Shown here: one piece after another, positions 1 through 6,371 of the stretch
How positions within the stretch are numbered: the stretch's first letter is position 1
Layout of the letters: each line of letters begins with the position of its first letter
DNA from: Chthoniobacteraceae bacterium
Lineage (GTDB): Bacteria; Verrucomicrobiota; Verrucomicrobiia; Chthoniobacterales; Chthoniobacteraceae
Length of the DNA stretch: 6,397 nucleotides
Assembly (NCBI GenBank): GCA_947478975.1
Contig: CANJYI010000167.1
Span: 1 to 6,397 of the forward strand
Direction of reading: 5' to 3'
Translations under genes and position numbers: made by a program
Notes under the pieces: model-generated
Seen by the model: only the letters and a program-made list of their open reading frames with translations
The model's database searches: none
What the model was told of the DNA's origin: nothing

Positions 1-488
1 AAGGGCCAGAAGCCGAAGTCAAACAGCAGGAAGTCCACCACGTACCCGTGGAGCAGCCGGTCGGTCAGGTTGCCCAGAATTCCGGGAAGGAGCAGCACGA
101 TAGCCACAAGGTTGAGCCGGCCGGGAAACAGGTTCCGCCGCAGCGCCCAAGCCAGCCCGCACAGGGCTGCAAACGACAGGCCGATGAAGAACCGGTTGCT
201 GTCGTGCATGATCCCGAAGGCCGCCCCCGTGTTGCTGAAATGCACCCACTCAAACGTCTCGCCCCACACCGGAATATGCCCGCCCAACGGCACATGCTGC
301 GGCAGCACCGGCCAACCAGGACGCCCCAGATCGAGACCCGCAGTCCAGAGCTTCGTCGCTTGATCCAGCGCATACAAAAACAGCACCAGCGCGGCGGCTG
401 CAAACCAAGCGCCAGTGCAGCATTTGGGCGCAGCGACCGGAGGGTGCGCCTCCGGAGCGCCTGCGTTTTCCGCGGGAGCCGTACTCAT
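1..488 (-). CDS. lspA: Lipoprotein signal peptidase (signal peptidase II), C-terminus beyond window
   Basis: Inner-membrane aspartyl protease that cleaves the signal peptide from diacylglyceryl-prolipoproteins just before the lipidated cysteine. The first 162 residues are visible; the gene runs off the left edge. Family signatures seen: DQATK at residues 42-46 at the end of the first membrane segment (about 28-46), FSNTGAAFG at 84-92, and GNLTDR at 139-144, where D143 should be the first catalytic aspartate, followed by GYVVDF. Membrane segments are also visible near 100-116 and 125-140. The second catalytic aspartate (FNxAD motif) is expected outside the window. The N-terminus has roughly 25 hydrophilic Ala/Pro-rich residues before the first membrane segment, longer than in E. 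coli LspA. The ATG overlaps the ileS stop as ATGA and has no clear Shine-Dalgarno, so translation is probably coupled to ileS. The next in-frame Met (residue 94) would remove essential parts, so this start is secure. Confidence 0.95.
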   Translation of the reverse strand, partial: MSTAPAENAGAPEAHPPVAAPKCCTGAWFAAAALVLFLYALDQATKLWTAGLDLGRPGWPVLPQHVPLGGHIPVWGETFEWVHFSNTGAAFGIMHDSNRFFIGLSFAALCGLAWALRRNLFPGRLNLVAIVLLLPGILGNLTDRLLHGYVVDFLLFDFGFWP

Positions 489-3220
489 AGCGCGGAATTT
501 TCCAGGACGTCCTCACACCGGTCACAGAGCTCCGAGTGCAATGTGGAACGCCCCACTGAGGGCTTGTGCCGCCAGCAACGGGAGCAGCGCTTGTCCGGGT
601 TGGCCCGAACCTGCGCTGCAGTCCGATCACCCTTGCGGATCACGAGATGGCTCAACAGCAGCACCTCCTCCAACTCCTCTTCCCTGCCCACCGTTCCGGC
701 GAGCAGCGCTTCGTCGGCGACCTCGATTTCCACCGAGGCCTCCTGGGCGTTGCCCACGAGCTTCTCCTTGCGCGCCGGTTCCATGGCCTGCGCCAGGACC
801 GAACGCAGTTCGAGCCATTGTTCAAAGTGCGCCTCCACCGCCTTGTCCCGGAGCGTCGGATCCGCCTTCGGGAAAACCGCCGTGTGCACCGAAGTCGCAT
901 GCCCGGCAAACTCCCAGGCTTCGTCGGCGGTGTAGGCCAGAATCGGGGCGAGCAACCGGCACACTGCGTCGAACGCACGCGCCATCACGACCTGCGTCGC
1001 CCGCCGCCGGGGGGCGTCGGCGCGCTCGCAATAGAGGCGGTTCTTGGTCATGTCCACGTACAAGGCGGACAGGTCCACGGTGCAGAACTGGTTGAGCGTC
1101 TGGAAGACCTTGCGGAAATCGAAGACGTGGTAGGCGTCCGTGCAAGTTTCGATGACCGCTTGAAGCCGGCTCAGGAGCCAGCGGTCCAGCAGCGTCGCGC
1201 CTTCAAGCGAGTCGTACCCCTTGGGCAGGTCGTGCAGGTTGGCCAGCAGGATGCGCAGCACGTTCCGGAACTGCCGGTAGGCGTCCGTAAGCAGCGCAAA
1301 GGATTCCTCGGAGAAAGGCACCTCGTGGGTGAACTCCACGCTGGAGGCCCACAGACGGACGACGTCCGCGCCGTACTTGTCCACAAAGTGGGCGGCGTCC
1401 ATCGGCTTCGCGTAGGTGCCCTGGGCGGATTTGGAAACCTTCTTGCGCGTGTCCTTGTCGACGACAAAGCCGTGGGTGATGACGGTCTTGTAGGGCGCCT
1501 CGCCGCAGAGCGCGACGGAGGTCAGCAACGAGGACTGAAACCAGCCGCGGTGCTGGTCGGTCGCCTCGATGTAGACGTCCGCCGGGAAGCACAGTTCGGG
1601 GTGGCGGCGCAGCACTGCCAGATGGGAGACGCCCGAATCGATCCACACATCGAGGGTGTCGAGCCGGCGGGTCGCTCCGGCGGGCAGTCCGAGTTGGTCG
1701 ACCCACCAGGAGTCCTCCTGTTCAAACCAGGCGTTCGTGCCGTGGGAGGCGGTGATGTCGGCCACCTTGCGGGCCACCGCGGCATCTAGGATGGGTTCGC
1801 CATTTTCAAGGTAGAAGACGGGCACCGGCACCCCCCAGGTGCGCTGCCTGGAAATGCACCAGTCCGCGCGCGCCTCCACAGTTCCCGCCATGCGGTTGCG
1901 CCCCCAAAGCGGAAGCCATTCGACTCCGTCGATCGCCTTGAGCGCGTCGGCTCGGATGGCGTCCACGCGGATGAACCATTGTTCGACGGCGCGGAAAATG
2001 ATGGGCGTCTTGGAGCGCCAGCAGTGCGGGTAGCTGTGCTGGTAAGCCTGCTCCCCAAGGAGGGCGCCCAGTTCGACAAGCCGTTCGATCACCTTGCGGT
2101 TCGCATCGAACACCAGCAACCCCTCCCATTCGGGAACGCCCACCTCGTCGGTGAAGCGCCCCTGCTCGTCCACGGGCGACAGGATGGGCAGCCCGTGCTG
2201 GACCCCGGCGGAGTAGTCGTCCGCGCCGTGGCCCGGGGCGGTGTGCACCTGGCCGGTGCCGGTGTCCATGGTGACGTATTCGGCGGTGATGACCTTGGAG
2301 GTGCGTTGCAGGAAGGGGTGCTGCGCCTCCGAACCGGCTAGTTCGGCTCCCAAAAAGGATTCCGCCGGCCCTTCGGCCGTGGGCAGGGCCCCGGTTTGTT
2401 GGCAGAAGGCTTCGAAGAGTTTCTCAGCCACCAACAGCGTGCGCGCGGCCCCTGCGAGCTGGACCGCGTACACTCCGTAGCGCTCGCGCGGATGGAGCGC
2501 GATAGCCACGTTGGCGGGAAGCGTCCAGGGAGTGGTGGTCCAGATCACCAACCCGGCGCGTCCGGCGAGAGGGCCGCTGAGCGCGGCGAACTCCACAAAA
2601 ATGGCAGGGTCTTCCCGGTCCGCATACTCCACCTCGGCCTCGGCGAGGGCCGTCTGTGCGCCGGTGCTCCAATAGACAGGCTTCTTGCTGCGGTAAATGA
2701 GCCCCTTGTCAATGAGCCCGGCGAAGGCGCGCAGAACGTCCGCCTCGTACTCGGCGGCCATCGTCAGGTAGGGCTTTTCCCAGTCACCCAGCACCCCCAA
2801 ACGGCGGAACTGGCCGCGCTGGATGTCCACGTACTTGGAGGCGTACTCGGCGGAGCGACGGCGGATTTCAGCGGGAGCCAGCCCCTGCTGCTGTTTGACG
2901 ACCTTGAATTCGATGGGCAGGCCGTGGCAATCCCAGCCGGGAACGTAGGGGGCGCGGAACCCGGCCATGCTGCGGGATTTGACGATGAGGTCCTTGAGCA
3001 CCTTGTTGAGGGCGGTGCCCATGTGGACGTCCCCGTTGGCAAAGGGCGGGCCGTCGTGCAGCACAAAGGAGGGAAGGCCGGCACGGGCGGCCAGAATCTG
3101 CTCGTAGAGGCCGGCGGCCTCCCATTTGGCGAGGCGTTCGGGCTCACGCTTGACCAGATCCGCCTTCATCGGGAAATCGGTCTTGGGAAGCAGCAGGGTG
3201 TCTTTGTAATTTTGGCTCAT
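485..3220 (-). CDS. ileS: Isoleucyl-tRNA synthetase, class I, with editing domain and C-terminal zinc ribbon
   Basis: Cytoplasmic enzyme that charges tRNA-Ile with isoleucine using ATP and releases AMP and pyrophosphate. The protein is 911 residues, normal for a bacterial IleS. Seen in order: HDGPPFANG at 55-63 followed by the HIGH-motif equivalent HMGT at 66-69; PGWDCHGLPIE at 94-104, typical of IleS; the CP1 editing domain with WTTTPWT at 227-233 and GTGQVHTAPGHGADD at 321-335; ISRQRTWGVPVP at 456-467; DVWIDSG at 524-530; the KMSKS-loop equivalent KVSKS at 594-598; an anticodon-binding region from about 650; and a zinc ribbon with Cys 879, 882, 899 and 902. The fourth HIGH residue is Thr rather than His. 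I chose the ATG at 3220 because it begins the usual MSQNYKDTLLLP-type N-terminus; an in-frame TTG at 3280 adds 20 residues unlike the family. No clear Shine-Dalgarno precedes it. lspA follows in an ATGA overlap. Confidence 0.98.
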   Translation of the reverse strand: MSQNYKDTLLLPKTDFPMKADLVKREPERLAKWEAAGLYEQILAARAGLPSFVLHDGPPFANGDVHMGTALNKVLKDLIVKSRSMAGFRAPYVPGWDCHGLPIEFKVVKQQQGLAPAEIRRRSAEYASKYVDIQRGQFRRLGVLGDWEKPYLTMAAEYEADVLRAFAGLIDKGLIYRSKKPVYWSTGAQTALAEAEVEYADREDPAIFVEFAALSGPLAGRAGLVIWTTTPWTLPANVAIALHPRERYGVYAVQLAGAARTLLVAEKLFEAFCQQTGALPTAEGPAESFLGAELAGSEAQHPFLQRTSKVITAEYVTMDTGTGQVHTAPGHGADDYSAGVQHGLPILSPVDEQGRFTDEVGVPEWEGLLVFDANRKVIERLVELGALLGEQAYQHSYPHCWRSKTPIIFRAVEQWFIRVDAIRADALKAIDGVEWLPLWGRNRMAGTVEARADWCISRQRTWGVPVPVFYLENGEPILDAAVARKVADITASHGTNAWFEQEDSWWVDQLGLPAGATRRLDTLDVWIDSGVSHLAVLRRHPELCFPADVYIEATDQHRGWFQSSLLTSVALCGEAPYKTVITHGFVVDKDTRKKVSKSAQGTYAKPMDAAHFVDKYGADVVRLWASSVEFTHEVPFSEESFALLTDAYRQFRNVLRILLANLHDLPKGYDSLEGATLLDRWLLSRLQAVIETCTDAYHVFDFRKVFQTLNQFCTVDLSALYVDMTKNRLYCERADAPRRRATQVVMARAFDAVCRLLAPILAYTADEAWEFAGHATSVHTAVFPKADPTLRDKAVEAHFEQWLELRSVLAQAMEPARKEKLVGNAQEASVEIEVADEALLAGTVGREEELEEVLLLSHLVIRKGDRTAAQVRANPDKRCSRCWRHKPSVGRSTLHSELCDRCEDVLENSAL

Positions 3221-3266
3221 GACGGGATGGGGCGGTGCCGGAACGGATCCCGGCGAAAGGTGCAGG

Positions 3267-3295
3267 AGGGTAATGCCCAATCAGGGAAGGGTCAA
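3267..3295 (-). promoter_or_regulatory. Candidate sigma-70-type promoter for ileS-lspA
   Basis: On the minus strand, TTGACC (complement of 3290-3295; five of six bases match TTGACA) is followed after exactly 17 bases by TACCCT (complement of 3267-3272; matches TATAAT at three of six, including the first TA and last T). Transcription would start near 3260, giving a leader of about 40 bases before the ileS ATG. Position and spacing are right, but the -10 box is weak and the identification is by eye only. No T-box-like specifier leader is apparent between it and ileS. Confidence 0.35.
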
Positions 3296-3344
3296 CTGGG
3301 CGGGCGTGGCCCTAAAGGAAGGCGGGCACAACGTTCCTTGGGGG

Positions 3345-3359
3345 GGAAGTGCAACTTCC
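3345..3359. promoter_or_regulatory. Perfect palindrome in the ileS / pyrophosphatase divergent spacer
   Basis: GGAAGT-GCA-ACTTCC is a perfect 6-base inverted repeat around three bases. It lies about 86 bases upstream of the pyrophosphatase start and about 50 bases upstream of the candidate ileS -35 box. A second, looser inverted repeat, AAGGAA (3315-3320) with TTCCTT (3334-3339), is close by. The location in a divergent promoter region fits an operator for a dimeric regulator, but no specific regulator can be named and chance occurrence is possible. Confidence 0.25.
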
Positions 3360-3444
3360 TTCTTCATTCCCGCAAATTTCCGGATCAGAGTCTGCCCCCC
3401 TTTCCCCGGAACCGCGCCGCGCCTCACTCCCGATTCACTTATTC

Positions 3445-5097
3445 ATGCAAACGATCGTCATCGGCCACCGCAACCCCGACATGGACTCCATCTGCTCTGC
3501 CATCGGGTACGCAGAATTCAAGAGGATCACCGGCCACCCCGAGGTGGTTGCGGCGCGTTGCGGCAACACCAACGAGCGGATTGATTACGTGCTGCGCAAG
3601 TTCGGGCACCCCGCCCCCATGCTGGTCACCGACCTTTCCCCCAAGGTGTGCGACGTCATGCAGCACAAGGTCATCTCCGTGCAGGCGGACTCGCCGGTGT
3701 ACGACGCGATCCATTTGATCGACCAGAAGGGGCTGCGCGGACTCCCCGTCGTCGACGGAGGCAACCTGTGCCTCGGCCTGCTCAGCGCCTTCAAAATCAC
3801 CCAACACCTGTTTCCCTCTCGGGACGAGGCGAACGCCGCGCGCCTGGTGACGGCTTCGGTGGCCGACATCGTCGAGACCTTCGGCGGGACGCTCGTGGCC
3901 GGCACCCTCCACACCGACCCCTGCGAACACCTTTTGATGGTGTGCGCCATGGCACAGGACTCCTTCATTCCGCGGCTGCGCCGGTACACGGACCGCTCGG
4001 TGATCCTGTTTGTCGGGGACCGGCCCCATATTCAGGAAATGGCGATCGAGGAAAATGTGAAGGCGATCGTGGTCACCGGCGGCCTGGGCATCAGCGACGG
4101 GGTACGCGAAGCGGCGGCAAAGGCGGGGGTCACGCTGATTGCCTCGCCGCACGACACCGCCACGACAGTGCTGCTCTCGCGCGGGGCGGTCCGCGTGGAC
4201 CGGATGATCCAGACCGAGTACGTCTCGTTCCACAGCGAAACGCCGCTGGAGGACGCGCGGCAGGTGGCGGCCCAAAGCGGCCAGTTCGTCTTTCCGGTCC
4301 TCAACGATGGAAACTGCCTGGTCGGGATTCTTTCCAAATCGGACTTCATCAAACCCGTGCCGCGGCAGCTGATTTTGGTGGACCACAACGAACTGACGCA
4401 GGCGGTGCGCGGCGCGGCCGAGGTGCCCATCATTGAAATCCTGGACCACCACAAGCTGGGGGGCTTTGCGAGCCACACGCCGATCCACTTCTGGAACAAC
4501 CCGGTGGGCTCCACCAGCAGCATCGTCGCCCTCTGCTTCCAGAACGCGGGCGTGCCGATCCCAAAGACCATCGCCGGTCTGCTCATGGCGGGGCTCATCT
4601 CCGACACACTCAACCTGAGCTCTCCGACGACCACCGCCACCGACCGGCGCCTGCTCGAGCACCTGTCGGCCATCGCCGAGGTCGACCCCGGCCAGCTGGC
4701 CGCCGAAATCTTTGCGGTCGGCTCCCCCCTGCTGACCATGACCCCCAAGCAGGCCGTCGGGGCGGACTCGAAGGTGTACGTCGAAAACGGGTACCGCTTC
4801 AGCGTGGCGCAGATCGAGGAGCTGTCGTTTGCGCATTTTGCGGAAAAGCGCGATGCTCTTCTGGAGGAACTGGAGGCGCAACGTACTGAGAAGAAGCTGG
4901 TCTTCTCGGCGCTGCTGGTCACCGACATCAACGAGCAAACCTCCCTGCTCTTGGTCCGCGGCGAGGACTCCTTCCTGAGCACGATCGACTACCCGGAGAC
5001 CTCGCCTTTCATCTGGGAACTCGCCGGAGTGGTGTCGCGCAAAAAGCAGCTGCTACCGTACCTGCTCCAGTGCGTTGGGCGCAGAAAGTCGGGATAA
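3445..5097 (+). CDS. ppaC: Manganese-dependent inorganic pyrophosphatase, family II, with CBS-DRTGG-CBS regulatory insert
   Basis: Cytoplasmic enzyme that hydrolyses pyrophosphate to two phosphates, pulling forward reactions such as tRNA charging and nucleic acid synthesis. The protein is 550 residues. The DHH catalytic domain begins with GHRNPDMDS (metal ligands H8, D12, D14), is interrupted by an insert, then resumes with LVDHNE at 311-316 (D313), LDHH at 333-336, GSTSS at 355-359 and ISDTLNLSSPTTT at 385-397 (D387). The DHHA2 domain follows from about 430, with the substrate-binding SRKKQ at 531-535. The insert holds CBS 1 (about 66-122), a DRTGG-like domain (about 138-245, with VVTGG at 209-213) and CBS 2 (about 253-305). 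Pyrophosphatases with this layout are known to be controlled by adenine nucleotides, and those with DRTGG are activated by diadenosine polyphosphates. I chose the ATG at 3445 because it places MQTIVIGHRNPD at the N-terminus; an upstream in-frame GTG at 3349 adds unrelated residues. No Shine-Dalgarno is visible. It is divergent from ileS and convergent with the DUF1552 gene. Confidence 0.95.
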   Translation: MQTIVIGHRNPDMDSICSAIGYAEFKRITGHPEVVAARCGNTNERIDYVLRKFGHPAPMLVTDLSPKVCDVMQHKVISVQADSPVYDAIHLIDQKGLRGLPVVDGGNLCLGLLSAFKITQHLFPSRDEANAARLVTASVADIVETFGGTLVAGTLHTDPCEHLLMVCAMAQDSFIPRLRRYTDRSVILFVGDRPHIQEMAIEENVKAIVVTGGLGISDGVREAAAKAGVTLIASPHDTATTVLLSRGAVRVDRMIQTEYVSFHSETPLEDARQVAAQSGQFVFPVLNDGNCLVGILSKSDFIKPVPRQLILVDHNELTQAVRGAAEVPIIEILDHHKLGGFASHTPIHFWNNPVGSTSSIVALCFQNAGVPIPKTIAGLLMAGLISDTLNLSSPTTTATDRRLLEHLSAIAEVDPGQLAAEIFAVGSPLLTMTPKQAVGADSKVYVENGYRFSVAQIEELSFAHFAEKRDALLEELEAQRTEKKLVFSALLVTDINEQTSLLLVRGEDSFLSTIDYPETSPFIWELAGVVSRKKQLLPYLLQCVGRRKSG

Positions 5098-5971
5098 CTG
5101 CCCGCGGGGTGCCCCGTAAAAGGCGCTTTTTCGCTGACTCCTCATGGCCCGAGGGCCAGTTGGAAAAGGAGCTGCTCTCCAGTCCCAGGCGGCGTTCCAT
5201 GGAAATAAAGAGGTCGCCGAGCAGGCGTTGGTCCTGCTCCGGCGCGTTGCGGCTGAAGGCCAGGTGGCGGCCGTGCTTGAAGCCGCCGCCGGCGAGGAGG
5301 GTGGGCAAATCGTCGTTGGAGTGTCGGCTTGCGTCGCCCATGCCGGTCCCGAAAAGCACCAGGGTATTGTCCAGGAGGGTCTTGCCGTCCCAGTCGGGGA
5401 AGGACTTGAGCTTTTTGAGGAAGCTGGCGAGGCAGCGCATGTTTTCGCGGTCGATCTGAATGAGCTCGGCGATTTTCTCCGGATCGTTCCCGTGATGCGA
5501 AAGGGCGTGGTAGCCATTTTTGAGCATCTTGCCCTCGAGGGTGAAGACTTGGCCGCCGCCCGGCAGCACAAGCGAAAGGACGCGCGCCGAATTGGACTGG
5601 AGGGCAAGCGCCATCAGGTCGAACATGACCGACTCACATTCAATCATGAGATTGGGCGCGACCGGATCCGCCGCAGGCAGCCTGTAGGTGACCGAGGGAA
5701 CCGGGTCTTGACTCCGCGCGATCTGCCGCCCGACGCGGGCTTCCACCTCGCGGATGGAGGTGAAGTATTCCTCGAGCTTGGCACGGTCGGGGGCGTTGAG
5801 TGCGCTGCCGAGGCTTTTGGCGTGTTCGAGCACGAAATCCAGGGAGCTGCGTCCCGAGCGCAGCAGGTAGTCCGTGCGCTGCCGGTCTGACTCTGAAGCA
5901 AAGAGTTTGCGGTAGAGCACGCTTGGGCGCTCGATGGCCGGGATGGCGACGCTGCCTCGGAGAAAACTCAT
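5009..5971 (-). CDS. DUF1552 (HXXSHH family) protein, downstream part of a frame-broken gene
   Basis: Function unknown. DUF1552 proteins are usually exported proteins of about 430-450 residues, common in Verrucomicrobiota and Planctomycetota and often encoded beside DUF1592/DUF1588 cytochrome-like proteins. This 320-residue open frame carries the central and C-terminal family regions: RPSVLYRKLFAS at 15-26, the EEYFTSIREVEARV region at 67-80, the name-giving HALSHHGNDPEKI at 155-167, LLDNTLVLFGTGMGDASRH at 199-217, and DLPTLLAGGGFKHGRHLAF at 221-239. Family similarity ends near residue 274; the last 46 residues are Arg/Ala-rich, unlike the family, and the final 89 bases run antisense into the pyrophosphatase gene. 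The ATG at 5971 is only the first Met in this frame, not the true gene start: the same frame stays family-like upstream (DVSLDQRVAARLGDPARF) back to 6070, where it must join the upstream fragment. The domain core itself has no internal stop or frameshift. Confidence 0.8.
   Translation of the reverse strand: MSFLRGSVAIPAIERPSVLYRKLFASESDRQRTDYLLRSGRSSLDFVLEHAKSLGSALNAPDRAKLEEYFTSIREVEARVGRQIARSQDPVPSVTYRLPAADPVAPNLMIECESVMFDLMALALQSNSARVLSLVLPGGGQVFTLEGKMLKNGYHALSHHGNDPEKIAELIQIDRENMRCLASFLKKLKSFPDWDGKTLLDNTLVLFGTGMGDASRHSNDDLPTLLAGGGFKHGRHLAFSRNAPEQDQRLLGDLFISMERRLGLESSSFSNWPSGHEESAKKRLLRGTPRAVIPTFCAQRTGAGTVAAAFCATPLRRVPR
5105..5131 (+). terminator. Possible weak terminator after the pyrophosphatase gene
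   Basis: Eight bases after the TAA stop lies CGGGGTGCCCCG (5105-5116), a self-complementary GC-rich element. It is followed by AAAAG-GCG-CTTTT-T (5118-5131), a short stem ending in five T. Together these resemble a small rho-independent terminator, possibly working in both directions between the convergent genes. The first stem has only four to five pairs, so the call is tentative. On the minus strand it lies inside the C-terminal tail of the DUF1552 reading frame. Confidence 0.3.
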
Positions 5972-6000
5972 GTTCGGCGCGCCCGAGCCCGCACTGAGTG

Positions 6001-6246
6001 CTAGCGAGGAGAAGCGGGCGGGATCCCCCAGGCGCGCGGCGACACGCTGGTCGAGGGAGACGTCCCCGTTTTTTTTCCGGACAAAAAGTTCGGCCAGTTT
6101 CCGTGGCCGCCGCCTGCGCGGTGGTCGAGCCCGGAAAAAAGTGTGAAGTCAGAACGCAGCTCTTCGAGAGGTTCGAGGGAGGGGGTGGCGGTGTATCCAG
6201 CACCGGTGGCTGAGGGATAGAGCGCGGGTTTACACGGCGTTGCCAT
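6001..6246 (-). pseudogene. Upstream fragment of the same DUF1552 gene, shifted frame
   Basis: In this frame the family-like segment KPALYPSATGAGYTATPSL, then EPLEELRSDFTLFSGLDH and a glycine-rich GGGHGNWPNFLSG, matches the early part of DUF1552 proteins. After FLSGKKTGT the frame becomes unrelated and stops at 6001-6003. The -1 frame continues correctly as NGDVSLDQRV into the downstream fragment. The break lies at eight A in a row (coding strand; complement of 6069-6076). Joining the frames there gives about 412 residues from the Met at 6246. That Met is simply the nearest one; it is followed by no twin-arginine or hydrophobic signal peptide, and the usual first 50-70 residues are not recognisable in any frame up to the window edge. 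The gene therefore looks truncated at the 5' end as well as frame-broken, unless the break is a sequencing error or is bypassed by recoding. Confidence 0.7.
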
Positions 6247-6262
6247 GGGCGGCGAAGGGGGT

Positions 6263-6371
6263 GCCCCGTTGGGGCGTGTCCGGGTGGGGACGCGGGCCGT
6301 TTGGTTTGGGGTGTCCCCTTCCGGCGCACCGAAGGTGCATTTCCCTCGCCAGCCCACGGCATCGCCGTGGG
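6263..6371. repeat. Cluster of short hairpins upstream of the DUF1552 fragment
   Basis: Five inverted repeats lie within 109 bases: GCCCC-GTT-GGGGC (6263-6275); CGTGTCC with GGACGCG around six bases (6275-6294, one G-T pair); GGGG-TGT-CCCC (6308-6318); GCACC-GAA-GGTGC (6326-6338); and CCCACGGC-ATC-GCCGTGGG (6353-6371, eight perfect pairs). Four of the five have three-base loops. No family-like protein is seen in any frame of 6247-6397. The pattern fits an intergenic palindromic repeat unit or a structured RNA. Only one copy is in the window, so whether it is dispersed in the genome cannot be judged here. Confidence 0.45.

Noticed and set aside
566..1789. Plus-strand open frame of 407 codons opposite the 3' half of ileS
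   Set aside because: It is the complement of conserved IleS codons, with composition typical of a shadow frame and no recognisable motifs.
3221..3280. Longer ileS starting at the TTG at 3280
   Set aside because: The extra 20 residues do not resemble an IleS N-terminus, and the ATG at 3220 begins the typical one.
3349..3444. Longer pyrophosphatase starting at the GTG at 3349
   Set aside because: The 32 added residues are Pro/Ser-rich, and the GTG lies within the palindrome; the family N-terminus begins at the ATG at 3445.
3221..3444. T-box riboswitch in the ileS leader
   Set aside because: No AGGGTGGNACCGCG-like element or specifier stem is visible, and the likely leader is only about 40 bases.
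2396..3718. Long plus-strand open frame of 440 codons opposite ileS
   Set aside because: It is antisense to a strongly supported ileS and crosses into the divergent spacer. Its Gly/Arg/Ala-rich sequence shows no domain and is expected by chance in GC-rich DNA.
3439..4938. Minus-strand open frame of 499 codons opposite the pyrophosphatase gene
   Set aside because: The plus strand encodes every catalytic and regulatory motif of the pyrophosphatase; this frame is a GC-driven antisense shadow.
5144..5890. Plus-strand open frame of 248 codons opposite the DUF1552 gene
   Set aside because: The minus strand carries the HALSHH and AGGGFKHG family motifs; the opposite frame shows none of its own.
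5640..6362. Minus-strand open frame of 240 codons overlapping both DUF1552 fragments
   Set aside because: It reads in the third frame, is Pro/Arg-rich and has no family-like sequence, whereas the other two frames carry the conserved domain.
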